Notes: generated from the sequence alone by a model not told the origin. Counted from the stretch's first letter, positions 1-8,636 are shown. The stretch is 19,069 nt of DNA from an uncultured Prevotellaceae bacterium (GCA_946415695.1 CAMKTM010000013.1:1-19069); one strand, 5' to 3'. Program-made: numbers and translations.

Positions 1-45
1 ACAAGTCTTTCTTCTCTCCTCTCCATTCTCTCTCCTTTCTGAAGG
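1..45. repeat. Purine/pyrimidine-biased low-complexity tract at window edge
   Basis: The top strand is almost all C and T; the coding strand of the GH43 gene is therefore almost all G and A here, encoding Lys, Glu, Arg and Met. The composition and rough seven-base rhythm (AGAGAGA, ATGGAGA, GGAGAGA) recall the clear heptad arrays elsewhere in the window. The tract is cut by the edge, so whether it is such an array is uncertain. Confidence 0.35.
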
Positions 46-3000
46 TAATAGAGACGGCCGTCCGCCGCGCCAAGTGCAGGGAGCAGGGAGGCGACGTCCG
101 TGGTGGTCTCGTAGGTGCCGACGAGGCAAGCCCGGTTTGTGCCGTCCACGGCCGTGACGCTGCTGCTGCGCGGCATGGATGCGGAAAGGATTGGGGCGAT
201 GGGCTTCAGCAGGTAGCCGTTCTCGTCGGGCAGAAGCATGTAGGGCGTGTTTGGTGCTGTCTCGCTGACCGAAACGAAGTTCAGTTCGCCGCCTCCGAAG
301 CGGTCGAGGCGATAGACCGTTCCTGCGAAACTGGATGCTTTGGCGCTGACGGGCAGGGCGAAAAAGACGGGCTGGCCGATGCGTACCTCGAGGTCGTAGC
401 TGGCGGCTGCGGCTGAAATGGATGTCGCTCCTTCGGGCAGTTGGGGCGAGATGCCGTGGCAAAGCATGAGGCTGTAGGCAGAAGCACGGCCCGAAGGGGA
501 GAGGTTGTAGTAGGGAAGCGTGATGCCTGGCTTGACGCGCGCTGCTCGGGGCGTGGGCTGGCTGTCGGTGTTGAGCTGCTGACCGAAGGCTGCTCCGAGC
601 TCGACACAGAGCTTGCCGCTGCGAACCTGATGTGCAGTGACGGGATAGACTTCTTTCGAGCAGCCGTTTGTCACGTCGTAGGTGTCGGTGGTGTCGAGGT
701 AGTAGCAGTTGTGGAACCAGCATCCGCTGTTGCGGCCGAAGTCGTGACACGGGGCATCGCCGATGCGGACGGTACCGGTGTTGTAGCAGTTGCTGACGTG
801 GCTCCAGCCGCCTCCCAGCCATCCGCTGATGGCGCCGCACTCGTGGTCGCCACGGATGGCTCCCGTGTTGTAGCTGTTGCGAATGATGACGGTGGCCCAT
901 CCCTCCATGTTGCAGCCGAAGAGGCCAGCAGCATTGATGCCAGTGGCCGTCACGTCGGCTTCGTTGCCGCACCGCTCGATGAGCAATTCCGCGCTGTTCC
1001 CCTTGCCGCCGTTGCTGCCCGCCACGAGTCCCGCGCAGTAGTTGCGGCCCGTCACGGAGCAGGAGCTGTCGATGCAGAGGTCGTGGAGGAACAAGCCGTC
1101 GGTGACGATGCCGAAGAAGCCCTGATAGTCGGCCGTGCTCCGAAGGTTCATGTTCAGGATGCGATGTCCGCCGCCATCGAACTCTCCCTCATAGGGATGC
1201 TCGGCATTTCCTATGGGGGTCCATGTCTTGCCGGAAAGGTTGATGTCAGCGGTAAGCACGGCGCTCGCTCGGACGGCGCCATTGTTGATCGCCTCGGCAA
1301 AAGCCATCAGCTGCTCGGCATTCTTGATGCTGTAAGCTTGCTGGCAGACGGAGCAGATGCCATTCGCGCCGAAGGTGTGCTCCTGCATGACTGGTGCGTC
1401 GCCTTCCACATTATTATATATATATGAGTCTGTCTGCTCGCCATTGCATTTCAGCATGGGATGCCGACAGACACGCCCTCTCTCGTCCCAAGGAACGGGA
1501 CGGGCATCGGAGCCAATGGTCTGTGTCCACGAGGCCGAACCGGAGCTGCTGCCTGCAAGCATGTAAGCCAGTTCGCCCGACTTGACCTGAGCAGGCGTGA
1601 CGCTCGCGCCGCCGCAGTTGCTTGTGTTCATCGTGCTGAGCCAGTAGCAGTTGGAGAAATGGCAACCGCCGTGACGAGCGAACTCGGTGGAGTTGGCTGA
1701 ATGGGTCTTGACCCTTCCTGTATTATAAGTGTTGCGCACCTCGCTCCATCCTCCGCCAAGCCAGCCGCTGATGGCTCCGACGTCCGAGCCGCCCTCGATG
1801 GTGCCGCTGTTGTAGCAGTCGCGAATGATGATGGAAGCCGTGCTTTCGGTGTTCGTTCCTATGATGCCGGCAGCGTTCTCATTGGTTGTATAGACACTCG
1901 CCTCGTTGCCGCAAGCGGTAATGAAAATCTTCTTCACATTGTTTGTGCCGCCCATGCTGCCGCCTATCAGTCCTGCTGCCCTGGATGCGGCACGTATGCT
2001 GCACGAGCTGTCGATGACGAGATGGTGAATGCAGGCTCCGTCCGTCACGGCACCGAAGAAGCCCTGATAGGTCTTGCCGTTCGAGAGCTTCATGTTCAGG
2101 ATGCGGTGGCAAGCACCGTCGAAAGTGCCCTCGAAGGGTTTGGCTGTCGTGCCGATGGGCGTCCAGGTGCGACCCTTGAGGTTGATGTCGTTTGCCAGCA
2201 CAGCGCAGGCATCCGTCTGTCCCGCATTGACCGCTTTGGCAAAAGCAAGCGCATGTGCAGCCGTCTTGATGATATAAGGGTCGGAAAGCGAACCCGTGCC
2301 ATGCATCGTGTCCTCTGGCTCGTCGGATGTCTTAATCCGCTGCATCAAGGCAGAGAGAGCCACCAAACAGTCGTAGCGTTCGCTGTCGGTATTGGCCGTT
2401 TCCATGTCGTGAATGGCTTGCTGAAGCAGCTGTTGCTGTTCGAAAGAAGTGAGCATTGAAGCCATTGCCTTTGCCTTCTCCTTGTACTTTGGCATCACAT
2501 CATGGAGAACTGCACTGTTCTTCTCGCGATAGATGACTTCAAGGTTGCCAATGTATGCTGTCTCGCCAGAGCCGACGTTACCTTCGGAACAGAAACCGAT
2601 GGTCAGTTTGCCGCCGACGACAAGCCCGTAAGCATGCTGGCTGTGCTGCCCTTGAATGAAGCTGGAACTGGCATCGTCTGCATTGGAAAGCGACGCATCC
2701 CTTTCTAACAAAGTAGTGGTGCCACAGACCTCAGCACAGATATGTGTGCCGCTCTGCGTTCCGTTGAACCGCAGTTCGTAGAGACCATCGCGCATCTGGC
2801 CGACGGTCTGCGTCATAGAGAACGAACCTGTTCCGCTAATAGTCGCGATGGGCATGTGAACTGAACCTTGACCGCTCTGAACCGAAGTGCCATTGGCATC
2901 CAAGTCCCAATAGCGGCAACCGCTCTTGCTAAAGTCGAGGTTCAGGAAGCGATAGGACACCTTTCCGCCGTCGCCACTATGGAAAACGGGAGCAGGCTTC

Positions 3001-3950
3001 GGCGAAGTGCTCGGAGTGCCGCCTTCCACGACAGGCCATCCGTCTTGCCATGTGATGCGGTCGAGCATCAGCATTCGCTCCGAATCGTTTTGCGTAAGGT
3101 CGTAGGCATGATAGAGAATCCAGTCCTGCCCCTCGTCGTCGGTCACAATCTCGCTATTATGCCCGGGGCCGACGAAACGGCTGTTGCGGTCGATGAGCAC
3201 GTCGTAGGCATTCTTGAGCATCTTCTTCGACCATAACGAGCCGTTGTTGTCGCGAGCTTCGTAGTCGCCCATGAGCGATGTGCTGCGGCCAACAACAGCC
3301 TTATACGTGGAGTTCGCACCTTCGCAACAAGAGCCTACGCTTGCCAGGAGATAGTAATAACCGCCGTGCTTGTGGAGCATTGCGCCCTCGAAGCCCGAAC
3401 CTGCTATCTGCTTCTTCGTGTTCCACTTGACGGTGAAACCATCGTCCTCAAGTTCTGCGATGTAGATGCCGCCCCAACTGCCCCATGCCAAGTACTTGCG
3501 GTCGCCTTCCTCAATATAACAAGGGTCGATGCAGTTCTTGACGCCGCTTTCGGCAGTTGCGAACATCTTGCCCATGTCTGTAAAAGGACCTTCGGCCGTT
3601 TGTGACATGGCAGCACCGATGCCTGTGATGTCCTGGTCGCCCCATTTTGCCAAAGCGTAGTACAAGATGTAGCTTTTGCCGAGACGCGAGATGTCACCAG
3701 CCCAGACCACATAACCTTCGTTCCACTGCGGATAGTTCATGAAGGCACTGCCGAGGCTTGTCCAGTGCGTGAGGTCAGACGAGCGATACATGCCGCCACC
3801 TGTTGCCACGCAATACCAGGCGCCATCTGTGCCTCGCTGCACGGTAGGGTCTGCCACGTCGAGGTTAATGACAGGATTCGTGTAAGTGTCTGCCAAAGCA
3901 GTAGTGCTTGCAGCTAACAGCAGCAAGAGGAAGGCGAAAAGGCTGTCCAT
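1..3950 (-). CDS. Secreted GH43 endo-arabinanase-like glycoside hydrolase with two GLUG modules (3' end beyond window)
   Basis: The reading frame is open from the ATG at 3950 to the window edge, at least 1,316 residues, and its C-terminus is not seen. An upstream in-frame TAA supports this start. Residues 1-20 are a signal peptide (MDSLFAFLLLLLAASTTALA), so the protein is exported. Residues 21-310 form a GH43 five-bladed propeller: likely base Asp34 (DVADPTV), modulator Asp142 (NCIDPCY) and acid Glu188 (GFEGAML). The motifs GSCCEGANSTYK, GPGHNS, YHAYD and DGWPVV resemble endo-1,5-alpha-L-arabinanases, so arabinan is the probable substrate. Residues 320-480 look like a beta-rich accessory module, followed by a helical linker to about 545. 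Two homologous GLUG-type modules follow (about 550-840 and 857-1117; both contain ISGWLGGGWS), the second preceded by a CxxC segment (GICSVC). It lies 38 bp downstream of aspC and may be cotranscribed. Family assignment is firm; substrate is inferred. Confidence 0.9.
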   Translation of the reverse strand, partial: MDSLFAFLLLLLAASTTALADTYTNPVINLDVADPTVQRGTDGAWYCVATGGGMYRSSDLTHWTSLGSAFMNYPQWNEGYVVWAGDISRLGKSYILYYALAKWGDQDITGIGAAMSQTAEGPFTDMGKMFATAESGVKNCIDPCYIEEGDRKYLAWGSWGGIYIAELEDDGFTVKWNTKKQIAGSGFEGAMLHKHGGYYYLLASVGSCCEGANSTYKAVVGRSTSLMGDYEARDNNGSLWSKKMLKNAYDVLIDRNSRFVGPGHNSEIVTDDEGQDWILYHAYDLTQNDSERMLMLDRITWQDGWPVVEGGTPSTSPKPAPVFHSGDGGKVSYRFLNLDFSKSGCRYWDLDANGTSVQSGQGSVHMPIATISGTGSFSMTQTVGQMRDGLYELRFNGTQSGTHICAEVCGTTTLLERDASLSNADDASSSFIQGQHSQHAYGLVVGGKLTIGFCSEGNVGSGETAYIGNLEVIYREKNSAVLHDVMPKYKEKAKAMASMLTSFEQQQLLQQAIHDMETANTDSERYDCLVALSALMQRIKTSDEPEDTMHGTGSLSDPYIIKTAAHALAFAKAVNAGQTDACAVLANDINLKGRTWTPIGTTAKPFEGTFDGACHRILNMKLSNGKTYQGFFGAVTDGACIHHLVIDSSCSIRAASRAAGLIGGSMGGTNNVKKIFITACGNEASVYTTNENAAGIIGTNTESTASIIIRDCYNSGTIEGGSDVGAISGWLGGGWSEVRNTYNTGRVKTHSANSTEFARHGGCHFSNCYWLSTMNTSNCGGASVTPAQVKSGELAYMLAGSSSGSASWTQTIGSDARPVPWDERGRVCRHPMLKCNGEQTDSYIYNNVEGDAPVMQEHTFGANGICSVCQQAYSIKNAEQLMAFAEAINNGAVRASAVLTADINLSGKTWTPIGNAEHPYEGEFDGGGHRILNMNLRSTADYQGFFGIVTDGLFLHDLCIDSSCSVTGRNYCAGLVAGSNGGKGNSAELLIERCGNEADVTATGINAAGLFGCNMEGWATVIIRNSYNTGAIRGDHECGAISGWLGGGWSHVSNCYNTGTVRIGDAPCHDFGRNSGCWFHNCYYLDTTDTYDVTNGCSKEVYPVTAHQVRSGKLCVELGAAFGQQLNTDSQPTPRAARVKPGITLPYYNLSPSGRASAYSLMLCHGISPQLPEGATSISAAAASYDLEVRIGQPVFFALPVSAKASSFAGTVYRLDRFGGGELNFVSVSETAPNTPYMLLPDENGYLLKPIAPILSASMPRSSSVTAVDGTNRACLVGTYETTTDVASLLPALGAADGRLYYLQKGERMERREERL

Positions 3951-3988
3951 GAGGGAGGGGGCTTCTAAAGGTTCTGCGTTTTATGATA

Positions 3989-5197
3989 TTACTTGAGCAT
4001 TGCCAGCGTCTCCTTGATGCGCTTCATGGCCTCGATGATGTTCTCGTCGCTGGTGGCATAGCTCATGCGGAAGCACTCGGGCGAACCGAAGGCATCACCG
4101 CCAACTGTGGCAACGTGACCCACCTCGAGCAGGAACATGGCAAGGTCGGTGGAGTTATTGACCATTGACCAGCCGCCATTGACCATTGCCTTCTTGCCGA
4201 AGAAGCTACTGCACTTGGGGAAGAGGTAGAAGGCTCCCTGCGGGTCGTTGACTTCGAGACCGGGAATATCCTTTGCCAGCTTCACGATGAGGTTCTTTCT
4301 GCGCTCGAAGGCTTGACGCATTTCCTCGACACATTCCTGCGGACCAGCGAACGCTGCCTCTGCTGCTTTCTGGCTGACGGAGCACGGGCCGCTGGTGTAC
4401 TGTCCTTGAAGCTTGTTGCAACCCTTCACTATCCATTCGGGAGCAGCGATGAAGCCGATGCGCCATCCTGTCATGGCGTATGCCTTGCTGACGCCGTTGA
4501 TGACGACTACGCGCTCCTTGATGTCGGGGAACTGTGCCATGCTGGCGTGCTCGCCGATGTAGTTGATGTGCTCATAAATCTCGTCGGCAATGACGATGAC
4601 CTCCTCGTGGCGGAGCAGTACGTCCTTCAGCGCTTCGAGTTCCTTCTTGCTATAGACGGAGCCTGTAGGATTGCTGGGCGAGCAGAGGATGAGTGCCTTT
4701 GTCTTGGGCGTGATGGCGGCTTCGAGTTGCTCAGGTGTTATCTTGAAGTCCTGTTCGATGGTTGCCTCGACGAAGACGGGTGTGCCTTCTGCCAGCAGCA
4801 CCATCTGCGGATAGCTCACCCAGTAGGGAGCGGGGATGATGACCTCGTCGCCTGCATTGACGACAGCCATGATGGTGTTGCAGACGCTCTGCTTAGCGCC
4901 ATTCGACACGAGGATTTGTGACGGAGCGTAGTCCAGTCCGTTCTCGTTCTTGAGCTTAGCTACGATGGCTTTCTTCAGCTCGGGATAACCCGGAACAGGA
5001 CTGTAGCGACTGTAGTTGTCCTCTACTGCTTTGATGGCAGCGGCCTTGATGTGGTCGGGTGTGTTGAAGTCGGGTTCGCCCACGCTCATGTTGATGACAT
5101 CGACGCCTTCTGCTTTGAGTTCGCTGCTGCGCTGGCTCATGGCAAGCGTTGCACTGGGTGAGAGGCGTTGCAGCCTCTCGGAAAGATTTGTGTTCAT
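3989..5197 (-). CDS. aspC: Pyridoxal-phosphate aminotransferase, class I (aspartate aminotransferase type)
   Basis: This 402-residue protein is a cytosolic fold-type I aminotransferase of the I-gamma AspAT kind, moving an amino group between aspartate and 2-oxoglutarate. The expected active-site residues are all visible: NPTG with Asn176, Asp205 and Tyr208 in ADEIYEH, the PLP-binding Lys238 in SKAYAMTGWR, and the carboxylate-binding Arg377 in CFRMSYATS. Length is close to the family norm. Residues 337-348 (AMVNGGWSMVNN) are odd: they are encoded by an ATTGACC heptad array in a surface-type region before DLAMFLLEVG, and look like a repeat-derived loop. The gene follows ribBA after 129 bp that hold a GGGGCAA inverted repeat; no clear Bacteroidetes promoter was seen just upstream, so read-through from ribBA is likely. 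Exact amino-acid specificity cannot be read from sequence; related enzymes may also accept aromatic substrates or prephenate. Confidence 0.93.
   Translation of the reverse strand: MNTNLSERLQRLSPSATLAMSQRSSELKAEGVDVINMSVGEPDFNTPDHIKAAAIKAVEDNYSRYSPVPGYPELKKAIVAKLKNENGLDYAPSQILVSNGAKQSVCNTIMAVVNAGDEVIIPAPYWVSYPQMVLLAEGTPVFVEATIEQDFKITPEQLEAAITPKTKALILCSPSNPTGSVYSKKELEALKDVLLRHEEVIVIADEIYEHINYIGEHASMAQFPDIKERVVVINGVSKAYAMTGWRIGFIAAPEWIVKGCNKLQGQYTSGPCSVSQKAAEAAFAGPQECVEEMRQAFERRKNLIVKLAKDIPGLEVNDPQGAFYLFPKCSSFFGKKAMVNGGWSMVNNSTDLAMFLLEVGHVATVGGDAFGSPECFRMSYATSDENIIEAMKRIKETLAMLK
4157..4190 (-). repeat. Heptad array (ATTGACC, A-A-B-A order) inside aspC
   Basis: On the top strand the units are ATTGACC, ATTGACC, AGCCGCC, ATTGACC, then a partial ATTGCC. 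Four 7-bp units (28 bp) thus show an A-A-B-A order. The array lies in the coding region and is read in frame as Met-Val-Asn, Gly-Gly-Trp-Ser and Met-Val-Asn. Confidence 0.85.
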
Positions 5198-5235
5198 ATC
5201 TTTGAATTTTAAATTTAATAATTTCCTATTTCAAA

Positions 5236-5312
5236 GGGGCAAGGGGCAAGGGGCAAGGAGCAGGAGGATTGCTGAGGGCGTTGGTATTCTCTTGCCCCTT
5301 GCTCCTTGCCCC
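5236..5312. repeat. GGGGCAA heptad inverted repeat between ribBA and aspC
   Basis: The left arm (5236-5263) is GGGGCAA three times and then GGAGCAG, followed by GAGGATT. A 14-base centre (5271-5284) follows. The right arm is TATTCTC (5285-5291) and then TTGCCCC, TTGCTCC, TTGCCCC (5292-5312). The arms can pair, so a ribBA-aspC transcript could carry a G/C-rich hairpin. No T-run follows on the minus strand, so it does not look like a classic intrinsic terminator. A second copy of this element lies at 14062-14151. Confidence 0.85.
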
Positions 5313-5326
5313 TCAAATCTGAATTC

Positions 5327-6535
5327 TTACAGCTTGTGCCCCATTCGTGTCCGCTTTGTCTCGAGGTAGCGACGATTGTATTCGTTGGGCTCTACGACGA
5401 TGGGTACGTTCTCCACGATGGTGAGGCCATAGCTCTCGAGGCCGACGCGCTTGACGGGATTGTTGGTGATGAGACGCAGCTTGCCGACACCCATTTCGCG
5501 AAGTATCTGTGCGCCTACGCCGTACTCGCGTTCGTCGGGACGGAAGCCGAGGTGGATGTTGGCATCGACTGTGTCGTCGCCTTGCTCCTGGAGCTTGTAG
5601 GCTGCAATCTTGTTCATCAGGCCTATGCCGCGTCCCTCCTGGCTGAGATAGACGATGAGCCCTTTGCCTTCGCGCTCTATCATGCGCATCGACTTGTGGA
5701 GCTGTTCGCCGCAGTCGCAACGCTGGCTGCCGAAGATGTCGCCCGTCATGCAGCTCGAGTGCATACGCACCAGCACAGGTTCGTCTTCTGTCCATGTGCC
5801 TTTATAGAGGACAACGTGCTCCAGTCCGTTGCTCTTCTGGCGGAAGGGAATGATGTGAAAGTGTCCGTCGGCTGTCGGCATGTCGGCTTCTACACCTCGT
5901 TCCACGAGGGATTCCTGCCGGAGACGGTAGGCGATGAGGTCGCGAATGCTGATTATCTTCAGTCCGTGCTCGCGAGCCACCTCCTTGAGCTGCGGCATAC
6001 GGGCCATTGTGCCGTCCTCGTTGAGTATCTCGATGAGGGCAGCTGCCGGCTGAAGTCCTGAGAGGCGGGCAAGGTCAACTGCCGCTTCGGTGTGACCGGC
6101 ACGGCGAAGTACACCCTTGTCCTGGGCATAGAGGGGATTGATGTGACCCGGGCGACCGAAGTCCGACGGCTTGCGATTGGGGTCGGCCAGAGCGCGGATA
6201 GTGGCAGCGCGGTCGTGTGTGCTGACGCCTGTCGTGCAGCCTTCCAGCAGATCGACTGTCACGGTGAATGGCGTGCCGAGCATGCTGGTGTTGTCCTGCA
6301 CCTGATGGTCGAGTTCGAGCTCAGCGGCGCGTTGCATGGTGATGGGTGCGCAGAGCACGCCACGCCCGTTGCGCAGCATGAAGTTGACCTTCTCGGGGGT
6401 TATCATTTCGGCAGCTGTGATGAAGTCACCTTCGTTCTCTCGGTCTTCATCATCCACGACAATGACGAACTTGCCTTGGCGGAAGTCATCAAGGGCTTCT
6501 TCAATTGTACTCAGTTGTATTTTGTTGTTGTCCAT
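5327..6535 (-). CDS. ribBA: Bifunctional 3,4-dihydroxy-2-butanone-4-phosphate synthase / GTP cyclohydrolase II
   Basis: This 402-residue cytosolic enzyme supplies both precursors of riboflavin. The N-terminal RibB half (about 1-205) makes 3,4-dihydroxy-2-butanone 4-phosphate from ribulose 5-phosphate and shows DDEDRENEGDF (28-38) and the GVSTHDRA segment. The C-terminal RibA half opens GTP to the pyrimidine intermediate and shows the zinc ligands Cys262, Cys273 and Cys275 with family spacing (SSCMTGDIFGSQRCDCGEQ). Length matches other RibBA fusions. The start overlaps the end of the upstream permease gene by 35 bp, implying cotranscription and probably coupled translation. The product of this pathway is used by RibH, encoded at 12980-13462 in a different transcription unit. 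No FMN riboswitch was recognised upstream. Assignment is secure. Confidence 0.97.
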   Translation of the reverse strand: MDNNKIQLSTIEEALDDFRQGKFVIVVDDEDRENEGDFITAAEMITPEKVNFMLRNGRGVLCAPITMQRAAELELDHQVQDNTSMLGTPFTVTVDLLEGCTTGVSTHDRAATIRALADPNRKPSDFGRPGHINPLYAQDKGVLRRAGHTEAAVDLARLSGLQPAAALIEILNEDGTMARMPQLKEVAREHGLKIISIRDLIAYRLRQESLVERGVEADMPTADGHFHIIPFRQKSNGLEHVVLYKGTWTEDEPVLVRMHSSCMTGDIFGSQRCDCGEQLHKSMRMIEREGKGLIVYLSQEGRGIGLMNKIAAYKLQEQGDDTVDANIHLGFRPDEREYGVGAQILREMGVGKLRLITNNPVKRVGLESYGLTIVENVPIVVEPNEYNRRYLETKRTRMGHKL

Positions 6536-8435
6536 ATCCTTTTTTAATGATTCTTTCGGTTATAAGATTGTTTATGCGTCCGATGTTTTGGAGGTCGAGC
6601 CGGAGCCTTAGCCTATAGCGCCAGATGCGCATGAAAATGAGGAGCCCCAGCGGGAAGACAATGCCGAAAATCATATTCAGGCGTTGGCTGTCGAAGGGTC
6701 TGGTGTGGGCGCTTGGGTTGATAATCGGGTATTGGTTGATATACATGAGCAGCACATTGTCGCGACTGTTGTGTAGTTCCTCGATGAGGGCTTCGAGCTG
6801 GTCGCTGAGTTGTGCGGCACGCTTGTCCTGTCCGGGATGGAAGAAGATGTCGATATAGTTTGGTATGCGGCGCAGGTGCATCGTCTTCCTGCATTCGATG
6901 CAGAACTCAGAGAGTTCGTTCAGCCGTTGCGGCAGAGTTGAATAGTCCGGGTCGTTGATAATTACCTCCTTACGGTTCAGCTTACGGCTTTCGCGAAGTC
7001 CTAACAATTTCATGAAGAAGTTGCGATACCCCTCGGCGTTGAAGACCACGCTGTCGCTGTTTGCCTTATGAGTGAGGAAGATGCCAGTGGCGAGGAGTAC
7101 CGCGGAACTGAGCCAAGTGCCGCTTTCCACTGTCCAGGAATTCACCTTTGCATTGTTCATGCCGGCCTGATTGACGATGTAGTAGAAGATGAAGATGATG
7201 ACACTGACCACGACGGGAACGCCCAGGCCGCCTTTTCGGATGATGGCTCCCAACGGCGCTCCGATGAAGAAGAAGAGCAGGCAGGCCAGGCTCATCGTGT
7301 ATTTCTTGTGCCACTCGATGCGGTGTTTGCGCATGGTCAGGTTTCTGTCGTTCGTTTCCAGGGCTCGGAACTGACACTCGGCCTGCATCGTCTCGCTATG
7401 GCTTCTGGCGCTTCGCCAAGCCTTCACGCGCTGGTCGTCCGGCATTGCCATACTGAGCGAATCGAAAGACGGCATTTCGAGAGCCTGCTTGACGATGGCG
7501 AGGGAATCGGGATGTCCGTCGGGTATTGACTTTTTCATATACCATCGCAGGATGTTTGCATATATGGCATGCCGAGAACTGTCGGCCTTGTGGTCCAAGG
7601 AGTCGATGCTGTGCTGTATCTCGTCGAGGTTCTTTGTCTGTGCATTGTGCGTGAAGAGGTCGGCATCCATCAAGTTGAAATTGGCGTCGAAGGGAATGAA
7701 AACCGTCTCGTGGATGAACGACTCGCGCATATAGGGCACATTGGCTCGGAGCATCGAGCCGCTCTGCGCATCCATGTTGCGGAAGCGTTCCCCGCCCCAC
7801 AACGTCAGTTTCAGGTGCATCTTGTCGGCTGTGCTTTGCAGGCGTCCGCTGTCGGCCAGCACAATCTGCGTGTCGTTGTAACCGTTCTGATTGGTGTAAA
7901 TCATCACCCCGTAGAGCATACCCGTTTCAGGGTCTTTGTGCTCCACGTAGAGATTATAGCCCGGTATCTCGCTGTAGAAGATGCCTTCCGGAATCTCCAG
8001 CTCGGGACTCTTCTGCCTCATGCTCCATGCCAGACGCGACAACTCGCGAGTGGCAAATGGGCTTACCCTGTTCTGGAAATAGAAACTGGCGCCGCTGATG
8101 AAGCCCGCCACGATGATAAGCGGCATGAGGATGCGGACGAGCGGAATACCGGCAGACTTCATGCTGAGCAGTTCAAAGCGCTCGCCCAGGTTGCCGAACG
8201 AGATAAGGCTGGCCAGCAGAACGGCCAGAGGCATCGACATGGGGATGAGCGTCAGACTGCTGTACCAGAAGAAGCTGGCCAGATGGTCAACGGAAAGGCC
8301 TTTGCCCACAAGGTCGCCCATCCATTTCCACAGGAATTGCATGACGAAGATGAACAGACATATAAAGAACGTCCCCGCAAAGAGCTGCAGGAACCCCTTT
8401 ATGATGTAAATGTCAAGTTTCTTGATAAACTTCAT
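6501..8435 (-). CDS. LptF/LptG (YjgP/YjgQ) family inner-membrane permease
   Basis: This 644-residue membrane protein belongs to the LptF/LptG family, the permease half of the LptB2FG transporter that extracts lipopolysaccharide from the inner membrane. Three hydrophobic segments lie near the N-terminus (around GFLQLFAGTFFICLFIF, IPMSMPLAVLLASL and MPLIIVAGFISG). A large soluble periplasmic region follows, then further segments (SLACLLFFFIGAPLGAIIRKGG, VVVSVIIFIFYYIVNQAG), with an extra hydrophobic stretch near the C-terminus (FGIVFPLGLLIFM). It is longer than the roughly 360 residues of enterobacterial LptF; an extra C-terminal region seems to account for that. An upstream in-frame ATG at 8531 is rejected because a consensus promoter (8460-8490) lies between it and the ATG at 8435, which begins MKFIKKLDIYIIKGF. 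The 3' end overlaps ribBA. LptF versus LptG cannot be decided safely here. Confidence 0.9.
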   Translation of the reverse strand: MKFIKKLDIYIIKGFLQLFAGTFFICLFIFVMQFLWKWMGDLVGKGLSVDHLASFFWYSSLTLIPMSMPLAVLLASLISFGNLGERFELLSMKSAGIPLVRILMPLIIVAGFISGASFYFQNRVSPFATRELSRLAWSMRQKSPELEIPEGIFYSEIPGYNLYVEHKDPETGMLYGVMIYTNQNGYNDTQIVLADSGRLQSTADKMHLKLTLWGGERFRNMDAQSGSMLRANVPYMRESFIHETVFIPFDANFNLMDADLFTHNAQTKNLDEIQHSIDSLDHKADSSRHAIYANILRWYMKKSIPDGHPDSLAIVKQALEMPSFDSLSMAMPDDQRVKAWRSARSHSETMQAECQFRALETNDRNLTMRKHRIEWHKKYTMSLACLLFFFIGAPLGAIIRKGGLGVPVVVSVIIFIFYYIVNQAGMNNAKVNSWTVESGTWLSSAVLLATGIFLTHKANSDSVVFNAEGYRNFFMKLLGLRESRKLNRKEVIINDPDYSTLPQRLNELSEFCIECRKTMHLRRIPNYIDIFFHPGQDKRAAQLSDQLEALIEELHNSRDNVLLMYINQYPIINPSAHTRPFDSQRLNMIFGIVFPLGLLIFMRIWRYRLRLRLDLQNIGRINNLITERIIKKGYGQQQNTTEYN

Positions 8436-8459
8436 TCTCTCATGCGCACATTTGGTGCG

Positions 8460-8490
8460 CAAAGATACGAAAAAACAAAGACAACACAAA
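8460..8490 (-). promoter_or_regulatory. Bacteroidetes-type promoter for the LptF/LptG-family gene
   Basis: On the minus strand, TTTG (8490-8487) is followed by 19 bp and TATCTTTG (8467-8460). This fits the Bacteroidetes -33 TTTG and -7 TAnnTTTG consensus. The implied transcript begins just before the ATG at 8435, giving a very short leader and ruling out the more distal start. Confidence 0.8.
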
Positions 8491-8636
8491 ATAAAAGCGC
8501 CATATTTAATGACTATCTGCACGAGCGGCATTGCAGAGGGGCATTATTCACATGGCGCATGGCTGTTTTCCGAGGCAAAAAATTGTAATCATAGACCTGA
8601 AGAACAGAAAATAGGATGAAAGGTTTTGGCAAACAA

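Noticed and set aside
441..2459. Long plus-strand frames (441-1427, 1701-2459) opposite the GH43 gene
   Set aside because: The minus-strand frame is continuous through both and encodes recognisable GLUG modules; the plus-strand products are low-complexity Val/Ala/Asp shadows.
5306..6061. 251-codon plus-strand frame opposite ribBA
   Set aside because: Antisense shadow of a gene with intact RibB and RibA motifs.
6536..6700. FMN riboswitch upstream of ribBA
   Set aside because: The region upstream of ribBA is coding sequence of the permease, and I could not find the conserved RFN sequence elements here or upstream of ribH.
8436..8531. N-terminal extension of the LptF/LptG-family protein from the ATG at 8531
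   Set aside because: A consensus promoter lies within this segment, so transcripts would start downstream of that codon.
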